From contig VZDJ01007747.1 in assembly GCA_008694505.1 (NCBI GenBank), positions 31,563,039-31,627,038 of the forward strand: a stretch of 64,000 bases of DNA, read 5' to 3'. The notes under the pieces were generated by a model that made no database searches, was not told where the DNA came from, and saw nothing but the letters and a program-made list of their open reading frames with translations. This DNA comes from Cyanoderma ruficeps. Lineage: Eukaryota > Chordata > Aves > Passeriformes > Timaliidae. The position numbers and the translations under genes were made by a program. Each line of letters starts with the position of its first letter. Within the stretch, counting starts at the first letter, position 1. Positions 25,352 through 39,462 of this stretch are shown here, piece by piece.

Positions 25352-25361
25352 GTCACGTGAC
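25352..25361. promoter_or_regulatory. Palindromic E-box GTCACGTGAC (CLEAR/USF type)
   Basis: A perfect 10-bp palindrome containing CACGTG. It is the optimal form for USF and for TFEB/TFE3-class bHLH-ZIP factors. It lies in the CpG-rich beginning of intron 1. A second CACGTG is 153 bp downstream. Confidence 0.55.
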
Positions 25362-25514
25362 TCCCCCGCGCGTGTCCGGCTGGCGGGGGCGCGCGGGCAC
25401 CGGCGGCGTTCCCGCCTGGAGGAGCCTCGGGACCGGGGCTGCTCCCGCTGCGCTCCGCCCGGGCAAATGCAGCCTCCCCTCTCGGCCCCAGCGCCTGTAA
25501 GCTCTGGCATTCGG

Positions 25515-25520
25515 CACGTG
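25515..25520. promoter_or_regulatory. E-box CACGTG
   Basis: CACGTG in the context GGCACGTGTGCC, near the 3' edge of the CpG island. The flanks suit MYC/MAX- or USF-type binding. Six-base sites are frequent by chance in such DNA, so confidence is limited. Confidence 0.35.
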
Positions 25521-28500
25521 TGCCGCCTCGGGGCGGCGGGCGCTTTGGGTTTTTGTTTATTTGTTTTGGGGAGATGGGGTGTGAACACTGTGGCCGGGAA
25601 CTACTTATCTCTATTGTTTCAACAGACGTTTTCTTTCTTGGGGAAATACTATCCTTGATCTTCAAGTAGAGTGTTAGAGTCAGTGGCGATCCTCCCCGAT
25701 GGCTGAGCGGGGAAACGCGTCTAGTGTGGCTGGGAGGGTGAGCAGCGCTTTATTCAGTGTTTCTGCGGGCGCTTGAGACAAGAGCAAAGTAAGAAGTGAA
25801 TACCTGACAAGCTGGTGTACCTGTATTTACAGGCAGTTAGCGCTGTCTGAGTTAGCTGATTTTTTACATTTTTCAGTAACCTGAGAACTGCTTCATATGA
25901 ATAAGCTTCTTGATAGTGCTGTGTTGCCCCAATAGCACTTGTAAACACCTGTTATAATACCTGTGTATATGTTAACATGCCTATGTATGCTTGCAGTGTC
26001 TTTTTATTCCTCCAAGTTATAGTATTGCTTAGAAAATAGTGTTTTCCAAACACTGCTACACTATACAATGCTTTTAATGGAAGAACAGTTTAATTAGAAT
26101 ATATAGGAGAGACAGTTTATTGGTATAGATGCTGTGATAAGGTGTTAAATCTGAGGATGGATATCTCTCACAAGTGGCATTTTCTGTGGTTGCCTGTTAC
26201 TTCGTGGCATTTCACTTAAAAGTTTAAACTAAAATCCCAGAAGTCTGTTTGTCAGTGGATGACTGAAGGAACCTTCAGGTAGTAATTGTATACTGTCCTA
26301 TGTGTTTGAAAAACAGTTGCACAGCACAACCCACACTGAGAAGGAGTGTAAAAAAATTTAATAAATTGATTCCTCTGCTGGGCAGGTCTCCTGGGTTTAG
26401 GGAACTTCTTCAAGAGTTGCTTTTTGGGTTGGCCTTTCACTGAGAAGTGCTAAGTGCAAAACGGTCATGTAATTACTTATATTTTACACTGATTGCACTG
26501 TGGTGGTGCTTCACATTCAGCTTTGTCTTATTTGGAATAAAAGTTAAGGGTGTGATTTCTTTGTATATTCATGACATGGAATCCAGTTAATAGAAAGGAG
26601 CCCTGAAGTTATTAGCAACTGCTAAGGAGAAAGGACGTAGGTTATGGTTTAATAGTTAGTCAAGAACTGTTACCTGGCAGGCCTGTTGAGCAGCCCTTAT
26701 CAGAGAGAGAGTGTAAACAAAGTGGCCAGAAAGTGAGTAGTCAGGATAATGGACGTAGAGTACGCTTAACAGGTTTGGGCTGGGGATTTTTGTTTGTGGG
26801 GGTTTTTTTCCCTTTATGCCTTTGAAATTCTGTTGCATTACATTCTGTAAAATAACCTCCTGCAATAGCTAAAAATAACTTCTAAAGTAAGAATGGTTCA
26901 TTGTTCTCACTTGGCGAAGTATTCCTAAGGATTTGAAGAGTCTAACAAAGTTAGTATTAACTGGAAGGTCTGAATGGCTGGGATGCTGGCTGAAATGGCA
27001 ACATGGTGGAGGAAGGAGTGGTGAGTATGGTGGATTTGGCATTCTCGAGAATCATATGTTTGTAGTAAAGTGAGAAATAACAATATGGTAAGGCAGTAGT
27101 CCCCCAATTCTGGAACTTTTTGGATGAACAATTTTATTTTGATGTCTTGTGCCATTTCCTGTATTGATACTAAATTCAATATTGGCATTTCTGTAGCATA
27201 ATTAATTGAACACTTTGAAATCATTGATCTGTCAAAGATTCCTCATCTACTTTCTTTATGGAAGTGGTAAACTGAGCCAGAGATAACACCTCCAAGACAG
27301 TGGTTGAGGCTCACAGTGAACACTGTTCATATTTACAACAGTGAGACTAAAATAATATATAGTGGAGGGCTAGTGAGGGTTAGGGACTTCTGCTTGAAGG
27401 GCTCAGTTGATGAATTCTTCATTGATCAAAGCCTGGTTGCTGACTTAACTCTAAAGCCCGTGCATATTTGTAACAGCTTGGGGTTTGCCAGCCTAATACG
27501 CTAATTTGTGACCTGCAGAATATGATTTAAAGTCTCATGTCAAAATGTTCATACACTTAAAGAATTTGAAAAAAACAGTGATAAAATTTCACTGACATTA
27601 CTGAAAATCTCTTTATTTGGTATCTAAACACACCTGAAGGTACAAAAGCCTCCACATGGTAAACAAATGGAATATATTAAAAGAAGTTTGAAATAGGTGT
27701 TCTGTACAAAATGTCTGTTCATCTGGACATCCTTGTGTGTGTTATGTTGAGCACTGACATTCCTAAGATGCTTGGACTTGTGCTTATTGGGTGTTCCTAA
27801 CTCTTGCATGACTCGATCAGAGTTCAGAACTAGATGCTCTTAAAAAGCACCTGGAGATCTTAATTCTGTTGGTGTCCTTACAGCCATATAGTACATGCTA
27901 ACAAGTACTGCTTATACTTACCAGCAGTGCTCACTGGGATATTTTGTCCTAGGTACAGCCTTTGTGACATAACTAACACAAAATACCCTAATTCTAAATT
28001 GTGTATTTATTGAAAAGTGCCAGAAAGCTGAGAATTGAAATACCTGAGCTGACCACTGAGTTCTGTGGTGGTTTAAATTGCAAGGTATTTTATAGAGGTG
28101 AATATCAGAAGGATTTTAAAGTGCTCTCTGGTGCTTTTTATTACAATTTTGTAATGTGAACTGATGAATTCTATTCCATTGGATTGAGAGGCTTTGGCAG
28201 TATGGAGCTGTAAGTCTAGCTTTGTGATCAGCCTTAAAAACAGGATTTATGCAATTTTTTTCAAGCAGTAATTGATCCCACTGTCCAATTTCATTTGAAC
28301 CTCACAGGTAGAGTGTTGGCAAGTACGTTGAGTTCCCCTTACCTTCATGAATAGGCACAGAGGAGAGACCAAGTAATGGCTGGAACACAAGAAAGCTTCA
28401 AGCACAGTTTTTTTGCCGTGTTATCACAGTAGCCTGTGGGTAAGGTTTGGAGCAGTAAGATGAGGCTTTTTAATGGAAAGTGCCAGGTAGTTCCAGCCAT

Positions 28501-31500
28501 GGATGTTGGAATCTTGGTAGGACCCTGCAGTGTATGGTGAAAATATAACAGTGTCTAAGTAAATTTTTTTTCATTTTCAGTGAAAGATTAAAATATTATT
28601 GGTGCTTTTTCTAAAAAAAATACATTGCTATTTGGGGGAAGGGCAGAAGTTCTACTGTTCCTCTGCTGCAGCTCAAGGGCACACATTTGACAGGAAATAG
28701 CCTTGGTATTGCTTTCTTATGAAAACTGAAATTGGATCAAAGTGAAAATCCGTTTTTGTATGCTTGTGAAATCTAGAATACAAATACTCCTTTGCTCTTG
28801 TTAAATTTTTTAGACTTTTTTCATTCAATTAGTGCATCTAATTCTGTTTTGATAGATCTAGAGTTTGGACTTTCAATTTTTCATTTTTTTTAGTAGTTGA
28901 ACTTCTGCTCCCGCTTACTATTTTTGAACAAGCTGTCTCAAAAGTGCACTTTTCAAGAAGAGGAATTCCCCCCAAACAAAAGATTTATAGCTGCTTCATT
29001 TGGTTGTATCTCCACACTTGCAACACTCCTGCATTAAATACCTCATATCTTTATTCTCACAATATGCAGAAGTGTTCTCTCTTTCCATGTGGCTGTAAGT
29101 ACCTGCAGCTGGTTAGTGTCACTGTTTTTTTGTAATACCACCATGGCTTTAGGTGATTTTCTATGGTTGCCATTGGAGCAGTGGGAAAACCAGTTATTTT
29201 ACTACACATCTGTAATGTTCTTGTATCTACTAGTGATTGTTACGGTGGCTCAGTGCTCTGTCACCTGTCAGGCCACTAACGGACTGCATGCAATAGTGAT
29301 TTCAGTATGATGCCTGCTTTGAACTCGTGCTTCCTTGGCACTCCAGCATCTTTAAACAGCCTACAAGCCTGCTATGACCACAGTACCATCATCCAATATG
29401 ATGGGCAGTAGTATTTGGTGTGGGGTGTTCCTGTGGATCTGTTGTGCTTTGAGCCGTGGCGTGAAACCCTTGGTGTGATTCCAGCAAGAAGCAGATCAAG
29501 GAGGTAATCTCAGTGTTACTGCAAATGTTGGAAGAAGAACAGGAATTAAATCTAGATCTCAAACACAGCACAGGTTCACAGGCAGTTTTTAATGCAATGA
29601 GGGAAGATGGTACTATGTGAGGGAGTAGCTCAGAGTAGTATTACAGAGTCAGGTGTGCAAGTGGGCATTAGCATTGAACACTTACTGTGAACCACAGTTT
29701 AAGAATGCAAAGAAGTGCTGTTTTGCATTGCTAAGTCCCATGGAATTGTTATTACAATGGAGTAATTGCAATTCTGGCTACATGTTCATGCCTCTTAGAT
29801 GCTTGCATCAGCACTCATTGGGCCCCTATTTGATCTGCTTTAACTCACTATCTGGTTGACTGGCTGTTGCAGAGTTAGGAGTTTGCAGAAAAAAAAAATC
29901 TGATGGCTCCTGCTGCTAGCACAAGGATAGGAATGGGTGTTTGCAGCAGAAGCAGAATGGGTAATAGCAGAAAGGAACCACTGGAATTGTTTAGCTGACA
30001 GGAATGGAACACAGTCCTAAACCTACCATCCCAATTGCCCCGGAACACAACAGGTTAACTAAAGTGGGAGAAGTGGTCAGTGTGTGTATATAGGTCACTG
30101 TAAGTTGCTGTGGTGTATGTATTGCATTAACTGTCTTCAGACTGAAGTAAGAGAAAACACATGGGGTTTGTTTTGCGTTGGACTACCTTTGTTTCAAATA
30201 TGTAATGTTAAATCAGCTTCTTTTCCATATCCTCCCACAATCCATTTCAACTCATCAGCTTTTCTCTCAGAAAGAAGTAATTGCCCACTGCTCTCATATG
30301 TTTTTGAAGGCCTATCTTATGATTAACTCTTGAGAGAAATTTCTATGTGATGAAAACAGTATAAGAAAACTTAGATTGACACCCAGAGATTTAGTTGAAA
30401 AGGCAGAGGGAAGAAGTTCTGTGTATTGAGCTGTAGATGCAGTGCTAGTTCACTGATCCCTTGAGAACCTGCAGTTGTAAGGATCTGTGGAGCATGATTT
30501 TTATGAAAGATGAAACTGTACCTGTTGCATAGACTAATCCATGGACTGTGTGGCATGCATGCTGTGCTTGGTTTGAATTCTTTGCACATGGAACAGAAAT
30601 GTGTTGCTGGGCATGCAAGCAGATACCCATAGCTTCAGTAGTGTTGATAAAACCTGTGATTATTTTTGGTGCTCCCTATGTCCAGATACTGCTATGTGGA
30701 AGCAGTTCAATTTTTAAGTGTTCCAGGAACTACTGTAATCTTTGTCAGTGTTTCTAGGCATAGCTTGAACTTTCTTATTGTATGTTCTTATATGGTAGCT
30801 GTTTACTTTTTATGTGCTGATAGAGAGCTGAGAAATTTAAACTCTGATAGTCTTTCTACATTATGGGCACTGAGAATTTCCTAAGCTGGAACTTGTGTAA
30901 ACCAAAACTATGGAGTGCAAATAAAGTCACTGCAGTTCCCTCTCAGTTTTTCCCTTGATTTGGCATTTAGTAACTGTGTACTCTAATGCTTGAGGTTAGT
31001 AACTTTCAGGGGACTTCTTTTTTTTGTTGATGCATAACACAGTATTGTTGTTTTTCTTTCTGAACTCACTGTACCTACCTTCAAGATTTATGTTGACTGG
31101 TATGAGCATTCATATATTAAACAGTTCAACAAACTAACCTAGCTCAACACTAACCTAGAAAACAGGAGGGGAAACGTGGCAGGAGGAAGAAGAGGAAAGA
31201 AAAGGTCAGATCTAGTTTAACTTGGATCAGTTTTCCAATTAGGTTTACAATGTACCTGTTTTTTCCCCTGAGTCAAGCGTAAGTAGCTTTACTGGGGAGA
31301 ACAAGGCTTCTGATTTTTAGCAACTGCTTATTTTAACAACATTTTTGAGTGTTTGAAGTGTGTAAGTTGGCTGGAGAGTGTCCTAACCAACAAGACTCTT
31401 GATGAGAGAGAATATAGTACCACTAACAATAAGATCTTTCCACTTGTTCTCCCTTTGTAGTAGAACTTGTCCGTGGTGTACCAGTGAACTACCCTGTTTA

Positions 31501-33884
31501 GTTAGTCTTGGAGACCTACTGTAAATTTTGTCATCATTGCTCTGGGTTGGTTTTCTGTCAGTTGAGTCTCCTGAACTGCCTTACTCTGTAAGGGAAATAA
31601 TAGGTATGTGCTATGCTGATTGGAATATCAGATCACTGTATGCTATTGAGGAGCTGTATTTCAGCTACTACCAAATAGCTGGGGCTTGTACTGCCTACAG
31701 CTAATATGGGAAAAATTAGTGCCTCTTTCCCTTTTCCACCCTTGCCTTTTATGTTTCAGCTACATTATATGGGTGTTTTGACTAGAGGGTTACAATGGAT
31801 CCCTTTTTCTTGAATATGACTCAAGTATCAGGGCTTCAGACAAAGTGTTGTTCTAACCTTTAGACTTCAGTGTGTTTATGTAAAGTGTAGAGGTCAGGCA
31901 GAGCTTTATGGACTTCACTAACTTAAAATTCTTTGTCCCAGTTAGAACTACTGTCTTTTGTGTTATTCTTGAAATTTGCTCTCTTCAATGTGCTTGGTGG
32001 GAACTTTGATAAGTTGGAACATTAATAGAGGTTGGAACAGAACTGAATTGGTGTGGTTCACATGTATAGTATCAAACTTCTGAAAAGTTAGATGACATTC
32101 TAAGTTTGGCTACCATACATTAGGAAGAAAACCACGGAACACGAAACCAAACAAAAGCGAAATCAAACACAGCCTTATTTGGGGGTATAAAGTTGTTAGG
32201 TGATACATCTCTTCTTTTTCCACTTCTAATTACCACTTTATCCTTCCACTCGCTGGAGGCATAAAGAAGCCAGGAACAACTGAGGGGACTGTAGGGAGGA
32301 TGGATGGTAGTGGCTCATCTGTTTGCGTATGTAAGGGCACAGAACATGTGTTGCAAAAAGCAGAACTCTGAATATGCAGAAATGCATCGAGCTCCACTGT
32401 GGAGGCTGAATTTCTTTTTATGGGGCGTGTTCAGGACCATGTCACTCTGCAGATCAAAGAGCCACGTGTCAGGGGTTTTTTTGTTTCCACTTCTGGCACA
32501 GTCCAGGTTCCTGTGCAGTATCTTGAGAAGCTGGATTAACCCCTTCTTAGATAAACATCCTATTCTTGGCAAAATTCTTCTGGCTTGTCAGTTACTGCTC
32601 TTGTGTTTGGTTCTCAACATCCATTCAGGCTTGTATCTCCATAGCAGCATGTGTTGTATTGCAAGAGTGTGAGTTGGGTAAATGTCAGTATATGTAATTT
32701 TTTTCCCCTGTTTTTAATTTTTTAAGTTTGTTGGTAGATGAAAGCTCACTGAATTTGTGGTCTCTTTAACTATGTTCCTTGCTTTCAATTTCTCTATAAC
32801 CTAGTAAAGTCATGATATCCAGTTTGACATCCTAGCTTTTGTGGCACCTGGGGATTGATGTTCAAAGTGCTGTTCAGTGGGAAAAACTACTGGTTTTCAG
32901 TGTGTTTTCTTGAAAACTGTTGCTAGTTTATTTTTAAAATGCTAAAATTTCAGATTTTTAAGTATTTATCTTCCTTCTTCCACAGTTCCCAGCTTCTTCA
33001 AATCATCTTAATTAAAGTTAGTCTTACACGTGAATAGTAGTTCTCACTGTCAGGATTCCACTTTCATGGAATTTTATGGAATATTTATCTTTATAAACTA
33101 GCTTTAGTGCATTTCCAGTCTGATGAGCCACTAAGAAGTCAGAGGGCATTAATTAATCTAGGGTTGAATATATTCCTCATTTTCATAACTATTGTCAAAA
33201 GCTTTGTATATCTTATTTAAAAGTTTTATTTTCCATTCTAAAAGCACGGCACTATTTAGGAATGCCAGGTTAAAATGCTAATGGTGTAAAACTTCTGGCC
33301 ATCTTTTGATTAACAATGAATTAGTATTGCTGCCATATGTAGTGTAGATAATAGAAGACTGCCTTAAAGGAGTCCTGCTTGTGATTGCAGCTGGCAGTTT
33401 GGCTCGCAGAACAGAGCGTGCCACTGCAAGGCCCAGCTAAATGCGAAGATCTGACTTCACTTAAGTGTAGCTATTAAGCCCCCTAATCTGAAAATTGGGG
33501 AGGATTATCAAATGGCTACTGTTTTGTGACCTTAGTTCAGATGTAGGTCATTCTGGTGTTAGCCACTGTTGAGGGGGAAGAAAAATAGAATGTTTGAGTT
33601 TTACTGCTGGCTTAGACTGTTCTGTGTATGGGCTCGAGTGCTAGTTGTGACAAACTGTGGCAAAAGTTTGCTGTGCAATCAGCTAAATGATGCAGTGATT
33701 GTGGAGATACCTGTGATTCTGGTACATGTTCCTTCAGTTTTCTTGTTTTTCTTGAACCATCTCTGTCCTTCTCTCTATCCTTCAACTTTCATGAGTAGTA
33801 TTTGACTAAAAACAAACTTGAAAGTGATAGAGTACAATGGCTGTTGGGGAAATAAGGTTTATAAGCTCACTGCTGCCATTTTGA

Positions 33885-33952
33885 AAGGTGTCCCTACCCA
33901 CAGCAGGGGGCTGGAACTGGAGAAGCTTTAAGGTCCCTTGTTGGAATTCTGG
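33885..33952 (+). mobile_element. Old CR1 LINE 3' end
   Basis: GGTGTCCCTACCCACAGCAG, GGGGCTGGAACT and then CTTTAAGGTCCCTT appear in the order of the 3' end of another CR1 type (consensus like GGTTGGAACTAGATGATC then TTTAAGGTCCCTTCC). The terminal repeat is decayed. It is in sense orientation within intron 1. Non-coding. Confidence 0.7.
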
Positions 33953-36900
33953 AAACTGAAGGTTTTAGCTTTTCTATACTAAAAGGCCCTGACCCTCAGG
34001 CAAGTGCTACATTTGACTTGAGACCATGGACAGGCTTCCAAAATTGAGTGATAGGACGGGGGTTGTGGGTGTGTAGTTTGTATAGCATTGTGTGTTCTCA
34101 CGGGGTGAAAAACTTAGAATTTGGGGGTTTAGTACATAGTAATACATATGGTGCAGTATGGAGGATTTAAGGCCATGTCTAAGTTCTTCTTCACCTTCTT
34201 CTTGGTTTCGGGTGTTTTTTTTTAATTGGGTGAAAAAGGCCCTCATTGTGGACCTTGTGTGGTCAATGGGATTAAAAATACAAATAATATAGGTGTCTTC
34301 TTGTTATTGGATAGTTTGTGCTTAAATAACCTTGGAAAGAGTTCAAGACATCTCCATTTTCTACCTTGCTAGTTGGAGCTCACAACTCGTGGGACTGTAA
34401 TATAGATAAGGATTAATAACCACTGAGTCTGATCACAAAACTGGGACTCCCGTGTATTAATCCCGGCTCTACACAAAGAGGAGAAAACCTTCCAAGCCAA
34501 GCTCTTCTATGATCCCTTTTTATTTGGGAATTTGCCACCTGTTATGTGTTCCATTCTGTTGTGGTTTTTGAGGTCAGAGATTTTCCTGTGATATTTAGAG
34601 TTTCAAAGCTCTCCTGATTGAAGTCCTGCCACACCTCTTTCTCTTGATGTCTAAATCTTGTTCAGTTGTAGTTGTCCTGTGATCTATCAGGAAGTGAGAT
34701 CCTTTGGTAAAAGTAATTTCAACTGCGCATCTCTTATTATTTCATTACATGTATGTTCCTGCATGTCATTTAATTAGATGCGAAATGAAATGTTGTTTGT
34801 TTATCCCTGAGGCCTACATCATACTCTCTGGTGATGCAATGAGTGAGAACTTCCAGTGTACTTATTACTTCTTTTAATTGTTGGTTAAATGTATTTAGCA
34901 AGGTAAAACTTACTCTTAAAGAGATTGTCTTCTTGAGGCTAGACCATCTCCTTCAGCATTACTTATTTTTTGTCTTCCTCATTTTTTGTTAGTTCTGTAC
35001 CTGTTTTACAGGCACAGTTCCCCGCAGGCTTGATGAAGTTCTGTCTTGAGATGCCAGTTGGAGTTTATATTGGTTAACCCATGACAACACATCTGTCCTC
35101 ACTCTTAACTGATCTGTATGCCATAAGCACTTGATACCAGTCTGAGAGCAGAAAACATGCACTGGTGCAGAAAATGCACTGGTGTCCGGAAATATGCACT
35201 CTTGTTCCATGTCACCAAGCCCTCACAGCTATCTAAAGACCTCAGAAGTTTGAGGTGGCTCTTGATTTTTGGCCTTTCTCGTTTTTCTTACTGCAGTTTG
35301 CTTTAATACCTTACTGCTTTTGAAACAGCATCAACAAACCCTCCCTTAAACTCATATTGGCTTTCCTTTTGAAATGCTAGATGTTATACCTTCTCAGAAT
35401 TTCTTCAACAAGACCATCAGACTGGTTAGGATATATTGGAAAGTACCTTTATTTCCCATCTACATCCTTGTGGAAGTCTACTGATTCCTGAACAAATGGG
35501 TTCTACCCTAGTGAAATAGGATTTAATAAGAAATGGTCCATTTGGAACTTACAGGGTGTCTGTTCTTATCTTGAAACACAGGAAGTGTTCAAAGGACTCT
35601 GAGCTTAGTACTGGTGTCAAAAACTGCACTTCAGCACTGACCCTAGATCAACTTTGTGCACAGCCCTCAGAAGCAATGGCTGTGAGCCCTGGGTCCTTAG
35701 TACCTCATTATGTCACTTGCACCGAACAGAGCTTTTCCTTAAAGCTATAGCTTCTCCACAGAACATCAGTTTCACTGAAGAATTTGTATTAGAGATAAAC
35801 TGCTTAGTAAATCTTAAAATAGCAGAGTTTTTGAGCAAGCGTTTGTCTGTAAATCAGTCATGTCTAAATTGCTGTTGTCATCTCTGGCAAGCATTCCTTG
35901 TCCCACAAACCTTCAAAGAGTGCAATGAAAATTTAATGTATCATGGATTTCTTATTTAGGTAGTCAATGCTTTCTGCAGTTACACTGCAGGAGAAAAAGC
36001 TGTGAGAGAAAAACACTGTAGTGTGACCTGAGGAAACTTGCATGGTGAATTAAGGTTGTTGAAGTCTGTGATATTACTTGCTGCATGTGTCTCTTAATTG
36101 GTGACTTTAAGAATACTTGTCCTGTGGTTCAGGAAGGGGTTTTGATGCCTACACCTGGCTTTATAAGACCTTTACACCAGGTTTCACATACAGCAGTAGT
36201 TTGACAGCTGCTACTTGATGTAACTTGAAGTAATTTCCCGCTTTCATATTGTCTGAGGAGATCCTGACATCTTTTTGGACTGAGGAATCGAATAATTCAC
36301 CTTGTCTGCCTCATTCAGGCACCAACATCAAAAACTACAAGAGCCAAAACAGCCTCTTGTACTGTCGTCTGCGAGAGTAGATACTTGGTAGTGATTTGGA
36401 TGGTGTATCTGAAGAGCTGTTAACTCTCCTTTGCTCTGTGTGCTGCTGCCCTTCTCCACCTGCCCTTAACTGACCGGATTAAGTGGCTTTCAGGGTAGTT
36501 ACAAACTGGATACTCAACAGCTTCATGCATTCATCATCAAGTGACAATCAGGCGTTTTCTCCTCTTTCATTCTCAACCTTTCTGATAAGTAATAAATGTT
36601 TTCTTGCTCTTTGTGTGAGAGATATGACTGATCTTGACCTATGAGACTGATTTAAGAAATTTGACACCAGATAAGTAACTTTATACTAAGTTTTCCAGAA
36701 TGCTGGTACTGAGATTGATCTGATTCCTGCAGAAGTTTCCCTCTTGCTGGAAATGCAGACTGTAATCACACTTTTCATTTAAGAAATCCTATTCATGTAT
36801 TCTTGACCTTGCAGTTCACTTAGCTTCCCTAAGTGGTTGCAGTTGTCTTTCCAAATTGTTTCATTAAGAGGGGAAAGTACTCTACTTGTAGATCAGCTCA

Positions 36901-37013
36901 AAGTACTGAAGTTTCTTGTTTTGTTTTACTTGAGACTTGTGGGAAGCTGTGTTATGGCTGTCTTGGGTCAAAGAAACTCAGTAAACTGAGTAGAATGATG
37001 AAATCTCCTGAAG

Positions 37014-37055
37014 ATTCTGCCTTTTAAGATATCTTATTCTGCCTTTAAGATATCT
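37014..37055. repeat. Tandem duplication of about 20 bp
   Basis: ATTCTGCCTTTTAAGATATC plus T (37014-37034) is followed after one base by ATTCTGCCTTTAAGATATCT (37036-37055). The copies differ by one T. This is a recent local duplication. Confidence 0.9.
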
Positions 37056-37771
37056 AATAATTTATGGTTCTTATGGAGAAAAAAAATGAATCCCAAAACA
37101 TTCAACTGATTTGAATCCTTTTTTTTTAGCTGCTTGATCTTAGTGCAGTATTTGTGCTGAGTTGTTTGTTTTAAGGAATAAAATAGGGACATGCGCTTTT
37201 TTCCTTTTCTTGCATAGTATAAAGTGAAGAGGTATCTCTTTGTTTTTAAAGCAGACTAACAAATTTAGAAATGAGAATTACTGTCTGTGGAAATAATGAA
37301 TGTTTGCATTTGCTAAGGAAGAGACAGTGCTGGAATACGGAAGGAACAGAGCGTTTCTGAGACAGGATAGCTACTGTTTAAACCCATCTGCCTTGTGTAA
37401 GAGCTCTTGTCTGTTCCCAACATGATTCAAGTATTCAGAGTCTTGCCACTAGGTACTTAAAAAATGTATCTGGTTTTCCTTTGTGGTGTTCTCCCTGCTC
37501 CCCAACTCAGGTTGGAAAGTTATTAGTGATGTGAATTTTATAGAGTCTAATCAGAAATTCAATACAAAACTGTTACAAAAATCTCCCAGTAAATTCTCAT
37601 CTGGTTGAATTTGAGTGCTGTATGAATTCTGTTCCACTGCAGATGCGTTCAAGTCCCACACTTGGAAGCTTACTGTTTTCTGCTTTATCTTGTGCCATTT
37701 AATGATTGGAAGTTTATCAAAAGTTTTTACAGATGGATGCTAATGGCTTAAAGGGAAAAAAAGCCAGACAA

Positions 37772-37800
37772 AAAAAAAAAAAACAACAAACTAAAAAAAC
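37772..37800. repeat. A-rich tract
   Basis: A run of about 14 A bases followed by interrupted A-runs with C. Low complexity; no retroelement body was seen beside it. Confidence 0.8.
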
Positions 37801-39430
37801 TGAACCCAAAAACAAATGAGGAAGTTGTGAGCATTTTTTCAAGCTGAATGTAATAATGTTTTACAGTGTCTTCCTCCCTCTGAATTTCCTTCTCTAAGGA
37901 TACAACCTATGAACTGGTCAAATTCTTGCCAGCACTTTTCTGAGTAACAGTTGATATCTAGCTCTAGGCGTAGAGTCTTGGAAAAAGAGAGGCAGGATAA
38001 GCTTCAGTCTGAAGAACACCAATATGCAGACCAATTGCATATTTAAATGTCCCAGTGCAGCAGCTGGGATTAGATTACTGTTCAAGGAGTTTTTAGAGTG
38101 AACAGAAATGAAGTTTTAGTAACTGTCACTTGGAAGCATTTTTCTCTCTCCCTATCCACAGAGCAGCATAGTCGCTTCTGAAGTGTCTTCCTTATGCCTT
38201 TTAAATTATAAATAATACAAGTCTCTCAGAATATCTGACTGCTGCATTAGAAATTAAATCTACTTTTAATTTTGGCAATGTATGAACGTACAGTAAAAGA
38301 TGTCATGTTGAGCTCTCCTGTTTACAAGTCTGGAAGGACACATTGGCATAGAAGATTACTTCGGAGAATGGAGCTACTTCCCTTTTTGTTGAACCTCATT
38401 TTTCTTGCTGTGATTTATAAATACCTGACCAGAGTTGATGCTAATTGCAGTCTTTATTTAACCTACAAAAATTTCCCCCTCCCACCCCTGTTGGCTGCTA
38501 CCCTTTTCTTTAAAATTGTGAACAATTGGGGGGGAGGCACAACACTTCCTCTTTTTGTTCTGCCTCTGAGGTATGGCCAATGTCAGTCTCCCTCTTTGTA
38601 TTCAGCTTAATGCTTGTACCTGCTTCATGTTACAGCTAATTCTTTTGATGTCCGTAGTATTTTTCTGAAACTGTATTTCATCACTGTCTTCATCCCGCAA
38701 TAAAGCCCAGCACAGAGAGTTGGAACCATGATTTTTATCCTAAGTGAAAAGTAAGCAGTTTGAACTGACGTGCTTCTGTAGGCTCATTTCAAGTTTTGGT
38801 CACCCTGTCTTGCTGGCAGCAGAGGTGTCCTCAGCTGCATTAGTTCTTGGAGTCATGATTTGCAGAGAAGGAAAAGCATCATTTTAGCTATGGTTTGGAA
38901 TTTGTATTGGAGTCTAAATAGAGGATTTCCTCCCTTTCATTTTGGAATCTCTGGTATGTTGGTTCCTGTTTGCTCAGGGAACTGAATCAGTATGGTAAAG
39001 AAAATGAGTGTTTTAAGTTAAATGTTTAGAACTTTCTATTATAAGAGAACTTTTTTAGTACTGTAAGCAAGAAATGGATTCAAGCTAGACAACATACTCA
39101 GGAGAAGCCCCCTGCCTGCTCCATTCCTATCCAAAATCTGTCCTAAATTAAGTCTCAAGCATTTTTGTGCCAGAAGAATGGGTTGCTTTTTACCTGATAA
39201 TCTGGCCAACACTTGATCAAATAATGTATTTTAAGAATAGATATTCTGTAGTGATGTTACAAACAGGAAAAATGTTTGAATAAAGATATAATATTTTTTG
39301 CTTCTGTTGTCATGTTTTATGTCTTGAGTATTCTGTCTAGCAAGTTACTTTTTTTGGTTTTCTGTTGCCATTTCTATAAATGGCAAAAAAGTGATTGAGT
39401 GTTTGATTACTGGTTTGTGTGTTTGTATTT

Positions 39431-39462
39431 TTGGGGGGTTTTTTTGCCTTTTTTTTTTTTTA
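39431..39462. repeat. G-run/T-run low-complexity tract
   Basis: GGGGGG is followed by T7 and, after GCC, by T14. It belongs to a class of G-run then T-run strings found repeatedly in this window. Confidence 0.8.

Larger units (their letters stand above)
23880..25540. promoter_or_regulatory. CpG island covering the LCORL promoter, exon 1 and start of intron 1
   Basis: Base composition changes abruptly to very GC- and CpG-rich and returns to AT-rich at about 25,560. Exon 1 of LCORL lies inside it, so this is the promoter island. No TATA box is evident in the 400 bp before the start codon. A GC box, ZNF143/THAP11-like elements, G-runs and GCGC palindromes suggest a dispersed, housekeeping-type promoter. 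The exact transcription start cannot be read from the sequence. Open frames on both strands within the island result from the low stop-codon frequency in GC-rich DNA. Divergent transcription is possible but unproven. Confidence 0.85.

Noticed and set aside
24898..25500. 200-codon + strand frame in the start of intron 1
   Set aside because: It lies after the exon 1 donor and has no similarity to LCORL or any family I know. It is open because of GC richness. The ATG at 25279 overlaps the X-box-like motif and is more likely regulatory DNA.
32304..32672. 122-codon + strand frame in intron 1
   Set aside because: Its length is near chance expectation, there is no recognisable motif, and the borders do not match LCORL phase 1 splicing.
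38272..38610. 112-codon + strand frame in intron 1
   Set aside because: The hydrophobic stretch suggested a membrane protein, but there is no family similarity and the codons look like translated T-rich intron.
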